From: Acanthosepion esculentum
Lineage: Eukaryota > Mollusca > Cephalopoda > Sepiida > Sepiidae
Direction: 5' to 3'
NCBI GenBank assembly: GCA_964036315.1
Contig: OZ038507.1
Coordinates: 56,898,223 to 56,962,222, forward strand
Length of the DNA: 64,000 nt
In this document: one piece after another, positions 22,363 to 33,170 of the stretch
Layout: every line of letters starts with the position of its first letter
Numbering within the stretch: the stretch's first letter is position 1
The notes under the pieces: model-generated
Told to the model about the DNA's origin: nothing
Databases searched by the model: none
Seen by the model: the letters and a program-made list of their open reading frames with translations, nothing else
Translations under genes and position numbers: made by a program

Positions 22363-22560
22363 TGTGTCCTTGAGGCTAGAGAGTAGAATATGGCAACAAA
22401 GATGAGGACGACATCCGGATAATGGAAATAGTGTAAATCATTCTTTCTATTTCTTCATATTTTGTTTCCGTTGAGTCACTCCTCTTTATACCTGCTTGCA
22501 TTTGTTCCATATTTCTTTGTCCTAGATGTCCTTTGTTCCGTATCTTGATATTGTTTTTTA

Positions 22561-23121
22561 TTTTTTTTTATTTATTTTTTTTTTTGACTCCTTTTCATCA
22601 TGCCGTGAATTTTACTTGTTATCCATTCATTTTTTTTGTCTTTGTCTATTTTCCTTTGAGATTATCCCTTTCCTTATTATTTTGTTAATTTCATTGGTTT
22701 TTTTTTCTTGTTTTTTTTTTTGTGGGTGGTACCGATAAAACACGCCCGTTACTTTGACAGCTAGCGTTTTTCATTTTATTATTATTATTATTATTCGCCT
22801 TTGTTATTATTCGTATTTGTTATTAATTAATAAAATAGGGGTGTTTCATTAAGACGGATTATATATAAGGGTGTTTCATTAAGACGGATCAAAGTCAGCA
22901 GTAAATAAATCAGTGTTGTTTGTGAAAATGTATTTATTTGCCTATTGGATCATGTTATTTAAATCGTGGCAATTATGTGTGAAAAATAATATCGCCCAAA
23001 TGTCCGCCAAATCTGAAAGAAAAATAAAATAATTATTAAACACTTAAACTTAATTCACATTTAAAATCGGTCCAAGTTATTGGAACATCTTTATTATCAT
23101 TATTATAATAATGAATGACTT

Positions 23122-23130
<9 letters not shown>
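22561..23130. other. T-rich DNA, short direct repeat, small (TTA)n
   Basis: T-rich to 22730, a short (TTA)n at 22776-22796, then GGGTGTTTCATTAAGACGGA present twice (22839-22858 and 22870-22889), 31 bases apart. No coding similarity. Confidence 0.5.

Positions 23131-23180
<50 letters not shown>
23127..23180. repeat. (TTA)n microsatellite
   Basis: Uninterrupted TTA run of about 54 bases, with no recognisable LINE sequence at its edges. Confidence 0.95.
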
Positions 23181-23182
<2 letters not shown>

Positions 23183-24150
23183 ATGAGCCAGAGTCTAAAT
23201 CAAATGCGAATTTGTTGGTGTGAAAGAATTGATACGAAGAAAGAATACAAGAAGACACCAAAAGTCAAGAATGGATTTTCGAAATGTTAAACAAACAGTG
23301 CTTTGGCCGTAAAAAAAAAAAAAGATGGCAGTTGTTCGACGTGGGATGATAAGGAGAGTTGGGCAGAAGACAACATCTGCTGAAGAGAAAGCAATGTTCT
23401 CAATGTACCGAATAAATCCAATGAGAGAATTCCTTTTCTTCCCCCGAATTCACCTCCTCAGTTGAGCGATTCAAAGCGTCTTAAGAAGAAGAAAAAAGAA
23501 AGAAAATTAGAATAAAATAAAATACAGAAGTAAAGTAAAATAAAATCTTTATTTGATTTCCTTCTCATAACGTAACGGATGCAGACAATACGATCACAAT
23601 AGACTTAATTGAAGATCTCGGAGCCCAGAAAACCGAGTGGGGTCTGCATCTAAAGGTGTTCTTTGTCTTCCTATTATTTGTTATAGTTTTCGTAAGCGAA
23701 GCAGCATTGAAAGTCGTGCAGATTATGCATTTATTATAATGGTTGTGGGTTGTTGTTGGTAATGGCAAGATTGCAAAGTTACATCCAATGAGATATATAT
23801 CAAGATTAGTCGCATGTTTACTTAATCAAACAAAAAGAATTATCTTATTAACATCGCTCTATCTCTCTCTTATTTACCCTCAGCAGCATAGGGCCACAGC
23901 CTCACTATACAACACTCTACTGTTGTGGTTCTGTAGTAAGTAACAGTTGCCAGCCTCATGCCCAACTGGCTTTCAATTCAGAGTTACTCTTCATTTAGAA
24001 TGGGGGCCAAACAAAGTTGAAGAACCCAGTCTACCCTGCTATTTAACTAGGGAAGCAGAGAAGAGAAGTGGTTTACACCTTTCCCAGTGGTCTCTCTTTT
24101 TTCCTCTTCTTTTTAATCATTTCACCCCAAACAAGCTGATAATGTCACTA
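23181..24150. other. no gene recognised
   Basis: A-rich DNA around 23480-23550, then sequence without coding similarity. The part near 23945-24080 (CCAACTGGCTTTCAATTCAGAGTTACTC) looks like a decayed repeat but shows no convincing Pol III boxes. Confidence 0.4.
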
Positions 24151-24745
24151 TGAGGCTACTGGGAATGAGAAGACTTAGTGAGGAAAAAGTACAATAAAAG
24201 AACAGGTTTTAAGAAGGCAGAAGATGGCGATAATGCCACTAAGACGCTAGGGGGGTTACTGGGAGTGAAAGAGAATGAGAAGACTTCAGTGAAGAAAAAA
24301 GACAATAAAAGAACAGGTTTCAGGTAGACAGAAGATGGCGATAATGCCACTAAGACGAAAGCAGTTACTGGGAGTGAAAGAGAATGAGAGGACTTTAGTG
24401 AAAGGAAAGGACAATAAAAGAACAGGTTTCAGGAAGACAGAAGATGGCGATAATGCCTCTAAGATGCAAGAGTTTACTGGAGCGAAAGAGAATGAGAATA
24501 CTTTAGTGAAAGGAAAGGACAATAAAAGAAGGCAGAAGATGGCGATAATGCCATTAAGACGCAAGGAGTTACTGGGAGTGAAAGAGAATGAGAAGTCTTT
24601 CATGAGAGGAAAGAGAGAAGTTGACGATTGACATTGCAATTGCATTTTTATGATTGCCGTTGGCAGGGAAGCAAGAATTTGGAATCCATTTCCTCAGGTG
24701 AGAAGTACGAAAAAAAAACTGTTAGAATAGAGAGTTGAATTTAGC
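24150..24745 (-). mobile_element. LINE B 3' end with ~110 bp UTR array (minus)
   Basis: Minus-strand counterpart of the 5235-5985 array: units carrying AAAGAGAATGAGAAGACTTTAGTG, AAAGGACAATAAAAGAACAGG and CAGAAGATGGCGATAATGCC, four to five copies of about 100-115 bases. At the right edge (24615-24745) remnants of the coding tail follow (CATTGCAATTG, GGAATCCATTTCCTCAGG). Confidence 0.75.
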
Positions 24746-24854
24746 TCGTTCAACAGTAAAAGCGACAAAAATAAAGGCAATAAACTTGCCCGAAATTTGG
24801 ACACAGCTTGCTTATTTCCCATTTCGAGCTGCAAATGCTTTACTTACTTCGGTC

Positions 24855-25062
24855 TTACTTTCTCTCTCTATCTTCTTGCCTTCCTTCCATCAGTTGCTCT
24901 TCTTTCCCTAGCTCTCTCTCTCTTCCTTCGTTCCTTCGTTCCTTCCTTTCCTCTTCTTTCTCTCGCACCATCTTCCTCCTTTTTTTCTTTCCTTTGCTCT
25001 TCTTTCCCTCGCCCTCTCTTCCTTCCTTCCTTCCTTCCTTCCTTTGCTCTTCTATCCCTTTT

Positions 25063-25097
<35 letters not shown>

Positions 25098-25378
25098 CGC
25101 TCTCTCTTACTTCCTATTTCCGTTCTTTTTTTCTCCATTCTTCCTTCCTACTCTTTCGGCATAATTTCAAAGAAGGAGATTACTTGCTTCCTTCATTCCT
25201 TCTATTCATCTTTCTTCGGGCCGCATTCATCACCCTTCCTTTTTCATCTTTTTTATTTCCTTTACTTTCTTCCTGCAGTCACTTTTTCACTTCTGCCTCC
25301 CCGCTTGCTTCCTTCTTTGTTTCAGCCTCTTTTCCTTTCTTTGCTCAATCTCTTTTTCATCTTTCTTTTTCCGTCCGT

Positions 25379-25418
<40 letters not shown>

Positions 25419-25440
25419 TCCCCAACGTTTGTTTTTCATT
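24855..25440. repeat. polypyrimidine tract with (CTTT)n and (CCTT)n
   Basis: About 600 bases strongly biased to C/T on the plus strand, with clean CTTT runs at about 25061-25097 and 25378-25422 and a CTTC run near 25020-25045. The long Ser/Phe/Leu open frames are composition artefacts. Confidence 0.9.
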
Positions 25441-25449
25441 TTCTTGTCG

Positions 25450-26168
25450 TTGCCTGAATCCCTCCATCAGACGAACCACGTTGTAATTTGTTCGCATTTT
25501 ACTCGATGAAAAAAAAAAAAAAAAATCTTGACCACTGCCAAAATTCAAAGAAACATTTCCTTCCGTTGATCATATTAACCAAAGCATCCATAAACACTAG
25601 ACGCCCCCAGTCTGTGTACTGACTCTCTCCTCCGTTCCTGATTCAAGTCTACACACCGATGACCATACATTCGGTAACCAGCCATTTAATTTGCTCATTC
25701 GCCTACCGATTCAAATTCTTCGTTTGCAGGACATCGTGCTGTTTTGCGAACAATGCCAATCACTGACCACCGGCCACGAACGACCTAATCTTGTTCAGTC
25801 TGAGAAAATCTTGCTTTGATCGGGGAGCGGTTGACTAGTAGTTTTTGTTTGTCTGGCAGACTGCAGTGTCCACTGACCAAAGGGAACGCTAACTAGCAAC
25901 AGTGATATATCGGAAGAATGTGGGCGAGGAAGGGTCAAGATGGCCGCTGCCCGGACTTGGATGCAGCTGATCGCCTGGAGTGGTCAATGAGTGATCCACG
26001 GAGAAACAGATTTATTTAAACTTCATGAACGATATGGTATTCGACAACAATGGCACTGGACAGACCCGCAGCCTCGCTGTGTGTCTGATACGTTAATATG
26101 CAGTCTCTGTGTGTCTCCCTGTGTCTGTAATTATATTTTCTCCATACATACAAACATACATACATACA

Positions 26169-26170
<2 letters not shown>
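25450..26170. other. no gene recognised
   Basis: Less biased in composition than its surroundings, for example 25910-26090. I could not recognise any protein or RNA feature. Confidence 0.4.

Positions 26171-26173
<3 letters not shown>

Positions 26174-26247
<74 letters not shown>
26174..26247. repeat. (TA)n microsatellite
   Basis: About 37 TA units preceded by short ACAT/ACAA text. A mariner-type end abuts it directly on the right. Confidence 0.97.
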
Positions 26248-26248
<1 letters not shown>

Positions 26249-26252
<4 letters not shown>

Positions 26253-26305
26253 GCGATAGTTAAATTGTTGCCAGTTTATATTTTTATTTTCACGCATTTC
26301 GGGTT
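26249..26305 (+). mobile_element. mariner left-end fragment
   Basis: AGGTGCGATAGTTAAATTG, TTGCCAGTTTATATTTTTA and TTTCACGCATTTCGGG parallel, block for block, the first ~55 bases of the mariner at 59558 (CGATGTGTAAAGTGTCGCC, TTTTACATTTTTA, TTCTCGCATGCGC). It follows a TA run and is cut off on the right by RLE LINE 3' sequence. No transposase follows. Confidence 0.6.
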
Positions 26306-26339
26306 AATACAATTATTGTTATTTTTATTATTATTTTTA

Positions 26340-26579
26340 TTTCTTTTTTTTTTTTTTGGTGCATACTTATTTCTTTTCGGGTTCCGACCAGAGACTTAAA
26401 GTCAGAAATGGCATCATGACATTTTTCACCGGGCAATTTTGAAAAAAATCAAACACAATCAATGCTTTACTTGCATTTCTTCACCCATTTGAAACTCTAT
26501 TTTGAACATGTTGGCACTCTCTATTATTATTATTATTATTATTATTATCATCATCATTATTATTTTTTATTATTATTAC

Positions 26580-26632
<53 letters not shown>

Positions 26633-27340
26633 TTATTATTATTATTATTAGATAAAGTTCATCGTAATGTGTGGTGGCTGTACTTGTGATAACATTTCTT
26701 TTCATTTCTTTAAGGCATGGGTTACCAGGAAATCCCTTCAGTGAATCTAGTGGAAACTTTTCAATCAATCCGAGGGCTCCAACTACAACTAGAATTACTG
26801 ATGTCCTCATGTGCCACATTTCTGAGATTTCGATTTCAAGGTCCTTGTATTTTTATAGTTATTTGAAAATCTTCAAAGATACATTGCAGTCTGCAGGGAT
26901 TGCCATGTCAATAAGGAGGCACATTTTGTTTTTGCAGTCTCTAATCACGTGGTCAGAGCGATTAGCTTTGATTGTTCTGTCTGTGTGTATTGTAAAGTCC
27001 CATAAAATTTTAACAGGTCCTAACCAGATCAGGGTGGTGTTCATACCAATTTCTTGCAGTTTCCTTTCCGTAGAAGTTGCAGATTTTCCAGTAGAGATAT
27101 TGGCCAAATCTGTCATGCCGAGTTTGATATTCAGTGGGTGCCAATACCACACAACTTGACACCAGATGGTCAATTGTTTCCGGATATTTATCACAGAATC
27201 TGCATTTTATGCTAACAATTTTTTAGTAAGTGTGCTTGGTAATTTCTAATTAGCAAGCATTGGTCTTGTGCGGCAGGAATAAAACTTTCAGTTTCAGCTT
27301 TTAACCCTGCACTACGTAACAGCTGAAACGTAACTCTGAA
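26340..27340 (-). mobile_element. RLE LINE, copy 7 (rearranged)
   Basis: Minus strand. The nuclease end lies at 27230-26655 (RSDHVIRDCK, CLLIDMAIPADC, then VVVGALGLIEKF). After it, where the 3' UTR should start, are a (TTA)n array (26523-26650) and a 60-base piece from an upstream part of the element (NMFKIEFQMGEEMQ region, 26462-26520). The true 3' UTR (TTCGGGTTCCGACCAGAGAC) follows at 26460-26340. The same 60-base piece next to a (TTA)n array recurs at 27706-27770. Confidence 0.75.
26523..26650. repeat. (TTA)n microsatellite
   Basis: TTA array with a few TCA, TTT and CTA interruptions, embedded within RLE LINE copy 7. Confidence 0.95.
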
Positions 27341-27544
27341 TTCAAAACGTCGTTTGGGGACCTTGTGGCATCCGTTGCACCAGGTCCCTGTATTCGTCCC
27401 TCCAAAAAGTGTGGATGGCCCTGCACAAAGCCTTCACCACTATAATCAAATCCTGTGTGGCTGTCGGGCTTTCAGTTCCTGGGAACTGATCTGTCTGACC
27501 CTCATACGTCGAGTTCGACGGGAGAGCAAAGATACGTAAGAGCT

Positions 27545-27762
27545 GATTAGTACGGGGGTGGGGGTGTATGTCTACATCAGCTTGCTTGGTACGGGCAGAT
27601 TATTGACTGGGAAGCGATTTATCTTGCTATCGTTTCTGTATTTGGTCAGTTGCATTTGCTTTTGCCTTCTTTTTTATGTATTTTGCGGCTGCACTCGATG
27701 TATTATGCTTTACTTGCATTTCTTCACCCATTTGAAACTCTATTTTGAACATGTTGGCACTC

Positions 27763-27768
<6 letters not shown>
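27545..27768 (-). mobile_element. RLE LINE fragment, copy 7b
   Basis: Minus-strand piece corresponding to the segment between post-RT block and zinc knuckle (QADVDI, KSLPSQ, AKANAT, then EFQMGEEMQVKH). It runs into the (TTA)n array at 27766. The region 27330-27544 between it and copy 7 has unrelated, non-coding text. Confidence 0.65.
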
Positions 27769-27820
<52 letters not shown>

Positions 27821-27862
27821 TTATTTTTATTATTATTATTATTTTTATTATTATTATTATTT

Positions 27863-27893
<31 letters not shown>

Positions 27894-27985
27894 TATTATT
27901 ATTTTTATTATTATTATTATTTTTATTATTATTATTTTATTATTATTATTATTATTACTATTATTATTATTATTATTATTATTTT

Positions 27986-28016
<31 letters not shown>

Positions 28017-28196
28017 TTATTTTTATTATTATTATTATTATTATTTTTTATTATTATTATTATTACTATTATTATTATTATTTTTATTATTATTACTATT
28101 ATTATTATTATTATTACTATTATTATTATTATTTTATTATTATTATTATTACTATCATTATTATTATTATTTTATTATTATTATTATTATTACTTA
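27766..28196. repeat. long (TTA)n array with TTT/CTA variants
   Basis: About 430 bases of TTA with irregular TTTTTA and CTA variants, one of the largest arrays in the window. Isoleucine, tyrosine and leucine runs in open frames are artefacts. Confidence 0.97.
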
Positions 28197-28424
28197 TATG
28201 CATTAAATCAATTATTTTCATTGAATTCTTTAATGTTTTTGTGATTGTATGCCAACTTGTGAAATAAGCATTTTTTTTATCAAGAATTGAAATACGCGGA
28301 AAAAAATCACATCGCATTTCTTTTTATTTGTCATCTTTTTTATACTAAAGTTCAGCAAGTAAAAGGCTCAAGAGCCCTCCAGGGTAGAGCGTTACTGAAT
28401 GAGGTGACGATAAATTACATCCGC

Positions 28425-29120
28425 GTCCTGGATAAGACGATAAACTACTTCCAACAACAAGGCCTCTGAGCAGGAGGTTTTGAGGAGCGTGGAACCACCT
28501 CTTAATTGCTAGTGTTCCCAGGTCCACCCTGACCTGACGTGATAGCACCTGTTAATGTCCCAGCTATGGGTAAATAGTTAACCCCGAATCTGGGATTGAA
28601 ACATTATGAAAGTGTAAAAATAGGTTTTAATACATTTTTCAGGAAAAATTATTGCCAGCTATACATTTTTGAAAAAAGAAATTCCAGCTATACATTAAAA
28701 ATAAAACAAATTACCAGCAATACATTTAAAAAAAAAAAAAAATATTACCAACAATAAAAATCTTGTCGGCATTAAATAACCCGTAAAACAAAATAGACCA
28801 AACTAAATCAAAAAATACATATTCTATTCATACGAACGTATCCTAAAAATCTTGTCTGCATTAAATAACCCATTGAGGTGTTGATATGCCGTAAAACAAA
28901 CCAAACCAAATCAAACAACTAAAGGATCGAATCAGTTTCTTGATGCCAAAATGAATATCCTTAAGAAAAGCGCCGTACTTGACTTAAAACCAAAAATAAT
29001 ATTATGTTAAATTATAAAAATATTACCAGCAATAAAAATCTTGTCGGCATTAAATAACCCATTGAGGTTGATATGCCGTAAAACAAACCAAACCGAACTA
29101 TACTAATTGTCTCTCGAATA
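28425..29120 (+). mobile_element. family A SINE-like element, copy 1 (+)
   Basis: Begins near GATAAGACGATAAACTAC and contains GGAGGTTTTGAGGAGCGTGG, CCACCTCTTAATTGC and CCAGCTATGGGTAAATAGTT. It ends in ATATGCCGTAAAACAAACCAAACC. Sections with ATTACCAGCAATA and TTGTCGGCATTAAATAACCC are present more than once, so this copy is internally duplicated. No protein. The tail is a CCAAA-like short repeat. Other copies lie at 32165, 34803, 47315, 49352 and 62705. Confidence 0.7.
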
Positions 29121-30210
29121 CAGGCCCTATTTGCAGAAGTGATAATGAAACATGATGTGCAAAGTGATTTAAAAAAAAAAGAAATATTACTTTCTTTTCA
29201 TATATATCGAGCTCAGATGAATCTTCAACAGAATCCAGGAAGCACTAGGACGACCGTTTCGTCCACTACCGAGAATGGAAACCGGACCATTTCTATACAA
29301 CGCTAGGGTCATCCCAGCTGTACCACGCGCCTCGCTAACGAAGAAGACGCAAACTAGACTCAATATAGCGTCACTATTCACTCTGTTCCGCAGCAATACT
29401 CATCGAAGTATACGGATAACCTCAGAACAGTGTCCCAAGGGGAACATTTTTTGGCATTAAATAGCCCTTTGCGGTTGATATGTCATAAAACAAAGCTAAC
29501 CAAGCCAGTCTACTGAATATATAGCGTTTTATATTTTTGCTGTCAGTTTTCGAAAATATAAATACATTTTCATGTTTGGGATTTATGAAATGTCTAAAAA
29601 CAGCTTTTTAAAACAATCAATTTGTCGAGGGAGGAAAACTTCATTTCGATACAGTGTTTTTGCAGGTATGTTTGTTAAACTTTGCGCTCCTGTCATTGTT
29701 ACTTGTCCGCTACAATGGGATAAGGGTAGCCATTATTGCTGTTTCATATTGATCGATCTGTTGTTTTTTATGTCTTATCAACCCTTTCTGGGTTATTTAA
29801 AGCCGAAATATATTTTGGGTTGTCAGTAGTGTTTTGCGCGTCAATACTGCATTAACAATTTATGGTGGATAATAATTTTTTCAGATTTGCATCTGGAAAA
29901 ATTATTTGGAAAAGAGAAGAGAAGATTTTCTATTTTCTATTTTCTGAATACTTTACTTACCTTTTAGAAGGCATCTTTCGCTATTCCATTATATGCCTTA
30001 AGGTTTCTATCGTCTGTTACGACACATACACAGATTTTAAATATTAATCGTTTTTTTCGTTCCCTTTTCCCTTAAAACTTCGTCATTGATCACATGTACT
30101 GTCTATGGTATTTTTCGGTATATTAGTGTAGAACCACATTTCGTTTGGCCCCAGCCTCCTCGTCATTGTGATGGGTTTGTTTTTTTACGGATTATCAGCC
30201 ATTTTTTTTT
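29121..30210. other. unclassified; contains a family A end
   Basis: 29215-29440 is a block of more balanced composition with no recognised coding. 29450-29500 (GGCATTAAATAGCCC, GTTGATATGTCATAAAACAAAG) matches a family A end, and 29775-29820 has the related TTATCAACCCTTTCTGGGTT module that also neighbours LINE B copies. Nothing else recognised. Confidence 0.4.
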
Positions 30211-30214
30211 TAAG

Positions 30215-30645
30215 CTTATCACCCTAAGCAAGGCTGGAGGCCACTAGCACGCAAGGGGTTACAGAAGGTTTGGAGGAAGAGGAGATAGGAGTGGTAAAGG
30301 AGAGGATGTGGAGAAAGATAGTGGATCGATCAAGGCAAGGGGGTTACAGAAGATTTGGAGCGAGAGCAGAGAGGAATGAAAGGTGAAAGGATGTGGAGAA
30401 GGGAAGTGGATAGATCAATGCAACTGGAGATGTCGATTGACGTTACACTTAAATAGTTGGAGGAATAAGGAATGGAGTTCCACAGGCGAGATGTGCGAGA
30501 CATGAAGCTATTGGAGTAGAAGAGACGTCTACATCTAACAGATTCAACGGTGAAGGGGTGGGAACGGGATGCCAGACGCGTAGGACGTTTAAATTCATGA
30601 GGCCTAGGGACCAGCGAAAACAGCTCCTCGGAGCAATTCATTTTA
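30215..30645 (-). pseudogene. LINE B tail, minus copy
   Basis: Minus-strand frame: ELFSLVPRPHEFKRPTRLA, SRSHPFTVESVRC, FYSNSFMSRTSRLWNSIP, then a damaged SNYLSV block and the UTR end CCTTGCTTAGGGTGATAAGC. It is a 5'-truncated retrotransposed copy of the C-terminus; the polymerase is absent. Confidence 0.75.
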
Positions 30646-30744
30646 CAGTTTATTTAAAGCCAGAAAATATTTTAAGATTGTAAACATGCTTTTGAGATTA
30701 TAATGATTTACTGATGTAAGTCCTATTATTTTTTTTTTTTAAGC

Positions 30745-31255
30745 ATTTCAACCCGAGCAAGGCGGGAGTGCCACTAGTATGCAAGGGATTACAGAGTTGG
30801 AGCGAAAGTAAAGAGGCTTGACAGAGAGAGGAAAGGATGAAGAGAAAGACAGAGAATGGGTCAGGGCATCTGGAGATGTCGATTGACATTACATTTGAAT
30901 ATTTGGCGGTTATAGCTCTGAGGGAAACAAGTAAGAAGAAAGGAAATCCAAAGACGGGAGGTGCGAGACATGAAGCTATCAGAGTAGAAGAGACGGCTAC
31001 ATTTAACTATTTTGACAGTGAAAGGGTGGGACCGTGATACCAGCCTAGTAGCACGTTTAAATTCATGCAGTCTGGTAACTAGCGAAAGTAGCTTGTCGGA
31101 GCAGTTACCGTGAACGTATTTGTAGCAAGGACAGAGGGAGGCGACGGCACGTCTGTGAGAGAGCGACTGTAGACGAGATGCCAGATCAGGGCCAACCACA
31201 TTGCATATCCGTTTTCTTGTCGAGGACTTTGAGGCGAACAGCGGGGGAAACAGTT
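30745..31255 (-). pseudogene. LINE B tail, second minus copy
   Basis: Longer than its neighbour: RICNVVGPDLASRLQSLSHR, YKYVHGNCSDKLLSLVTRL, HEFKRATRLVSRSHPFTV, SDSFMSRTSRLWISF, then FKCNVNRHL, followed by the UTR ending CCTTGCTCGGGTTGAAATGC. On its 5' side (31256 upward) it joins a tRNA-like SINE head without a visible gap. Confidence 0.8.
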
Positions 31256-31405
31256 TAACCCATATCTGATGGAGAAGAGGAGGATTCATACGTTTCTCAA
31301 AATTATTTGTGCCCAGGGAAATATAATGATCTTGAATAGAGTTCGAACTCGTCTATTCGATTTCTTATCCAGTATTGCTATCCACTGCACCATCCGCACA
31401 TCTTT
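31256..31405 (-). mobile_element. tRNA-like SINE head joined to LINE B
   Basis: Minus strand: box A TGGTGCAGTGGATAGC (31392-31377) and box B GAGTTCGAACTC (31350-31339), followed by TGAATCCTCCTCTTCTCC and GATATGGGTTAAACTG. The last motif recurs at 57900 and 62440 as AGCTATGGGTTAAATAG or close variants. LINE B sequence follows directly. Confidence 0.7.
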
Positions 31406-31409
31406 GTTG

Positions 31410-32160
31410 TTTAACAGCTTGGTTCTCGGAATCATTCTACTGAACGTTAGTAAAAATAAACGACACTTTTCTCAAGGATCTCACTTGTTGCGACCAGCGT
31501 TAGCGACTTTAACAAGCACAGCCCCGCCTATTATACCCCTCAACTTCCGCAGTACAGGCGCCAACAATAAGCGAATCCTTAACCGCCACTAGAAACACCG
31601 ATGTTATTACGAACGAAACGACAACATTATTAATCATAGTCGATATCAATTAATGTCAATAATTTTCTTCTTCCGCCTTTAATCAACGTTTCCCGTAATC
31701 GATCTGTGATGAAATTCATTCGGACTTCTCTCATGGTTGGTCGTTTTAGTGAAACTACACTTCAACGCCATTTTGTTTTGCTGAGCGTCGGACATAATGT
31801 TAACGCGATGGAAACTTCAATGTAAGCAAAACGTGCTAAAAGCTTTTCTGTCAGAATAAATAAATGAATAAAAACGAAAAAAAAAAAATTCCTTTCGCTA
31901 CCCCACCTTGAGCTGCCATTTCCTTTAGATCAACTATTCACGTATATCGGTATCAAATATCAGTGTATTCGGGCTGTCATTTCAGCAAATAACATTATAT
32001 CACGGCGTTTAATGGCGACATAATGACATTCAGATTAAAAAGGAAAAAAGAAAAAAAAATGGCGGGTATTTATTTCGGAAAATAAAGCAAATCAATTGGG
32101 AAAAGCAAATTGACATTATCGATGCCATTTTCTTCCTAAATCCGATTTCTTTGCACACTT
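31410..32160. other. no gene recognised
   Basis: AT-rich DNA without coding similarity or repeat match that I can defend. Confidence 0.4.
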
Positions 32161-32164
32161 GTGT

Positions 32165-32640
32165 ATCAGTTTGGTTTGGTTTATTTTGTTTTACGGCCTA
32201 TCACCCTCAATGGTTCATTTAATGACGTCAAGAATTTTTGGATAGATTCGTATGAATAGAATATGTATTGTTTGGTTTAGTTTGGTCTATTTTGTTTTAC
32301 GGCATATCAACTTCAATGGGTTATTTAATGCCGAGAAGATTTTTAGAATAGATTCATATGAATAGAATATGTATTCTTTGTAAGAAGTTAGTTGTAAATC
32401 AGGTTTCGTTGAAGTATTTCTTCAGAAATGTATTGCTGGTATTTTTACTATAAAAATCTATTTTATACTTTCATAGTGTTTGGGGTTAACTATTTGCCAA
32501 TAACTCCGGGTCAGGGTGGACCTGGGAACAACAGCAATGATGTGGTAGTTCCACGTTCCTCAAAAACCTCTCGTCAGAGGCCTTGCTGCCGAATATAGTT
32601 TATCATTATAACCAGGACGATTGTAGATCAGTATACTTAA
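32165..32640 (-). mobile_element. family A element, minus copy 2
   Basis: Plus-strand text GTTTGGTTTATTTTGTTTTACGG, TATCAACTTCAATGGGTTATTT, GGGGTTAACTATTTGCC, GGTCAGGGTGGACCTGGG and AGAGGCCTTGCTGCC is family A read in reverse. The CCAAA-type tail (TTTGG on plus) is at the left. The first 120 bases are duplicated (32165-32250 and 32270-32370). Confidence 0.7.
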
Positions 32641-33170
32641 CCAAAGATTATTAATATTAACTAATTAATATTAACGGATGATTTCGCGGTTTTCCTATTT
32701 GAAATTCTTAATGAATCTTAATTCTTCAGTTAATGATTGAAGAAGCTCATGGCGAGTTCTACGAAAATAAAATCTCTGTACAAATTCCCCTTGATTTTGT
32801 TGTTATTGTTTCAGCTATTGTGACCTTTTGAAATTAAAAGTTTCTTAAATCGACAGACATTGATTATTCTCATCCAGCTGTCCATGGCTAGAGATATCTC
32901 ATATTGTCCCGAGTGCTGCTTAGCTATTGTTTGCTCTGTTTTCATTAGGTGTAGTCCTGGATTGCCCAGCGAGGGATTGAACTCAGAATTACTCTGTGAA
33001 ACATGACTTTTTTTTCACATTAATGTTTTGGTTTAGTAGCATTTTGAGGTATTGGGTGAAACTACCTCTATCAGAGCTTATTCTAGGTTCAATTTCCTTT
33101 TCTCATATATGAAATTTCTTATAACTGATCCAAATACCGAGGTATTTGAACTGTGTAGAGCAGGTTTTTT

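Larger units (their letters stand above)
22016..22437 (-). mobile_element. tRNA-derived SINE with hammerhead-like motif, copy 1
   Basis: Minus-strand SINE inserted in an RTE LINE. The same 10 bases (TCATTCTTTC) occur at 22006-22015 and 22438-22447: a target-site duplication. The Pol III promoter is visible on the minus strand: box A TGGTCTAGTGG (22362-22352) and box B GAGTTCAATAC (22309-22299). The body carries a CTGAAGA...GAAAC hammerhead-like core at 22153-22100. Unlike copy 2, this copy has an extra 5' stretch that is an inverted version of body text (22385-22437 against about 22052-22106). Confidence 0.8.
21776..22560 (-). pseudogene. RTE-type LINE fragment split by a SINE
   Basis: Downstream of the SINE (22009-21776) the minus strand reads MNITAEGDMHRKIRGLTGQ, KKYSSAGCIKSKNGTL, then GPEIFKSEVESALAKMKHD, the region just before the RT palm in RTE-clade elements. 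Upstream of the SINE (22560-22448) the same frame gives SDSTETKYEEIER and joins onto it when the SINE is disregarded. The fragment ends abruptly at 21776 against RLE LINE sequence. Confidence 0.75.

Noticed and set aside
24797..25486. 229-codon Ser/Phe/Leu-rich frame resembling a membrane protein
   Set aside because: Composition artefact of a polypyrimidine tract. The hydrophobic look is from CTTT and CCTT codons, and three overlapping frames look equally open.
27320..27545. Possible SINE (CGTCGAGTTCGACGGGAG as box B)
   Set aside because: The box B-like phrase is palindromic and no box A lies at tRNA-like spacing on either strand, so I left the stretch unassigned.
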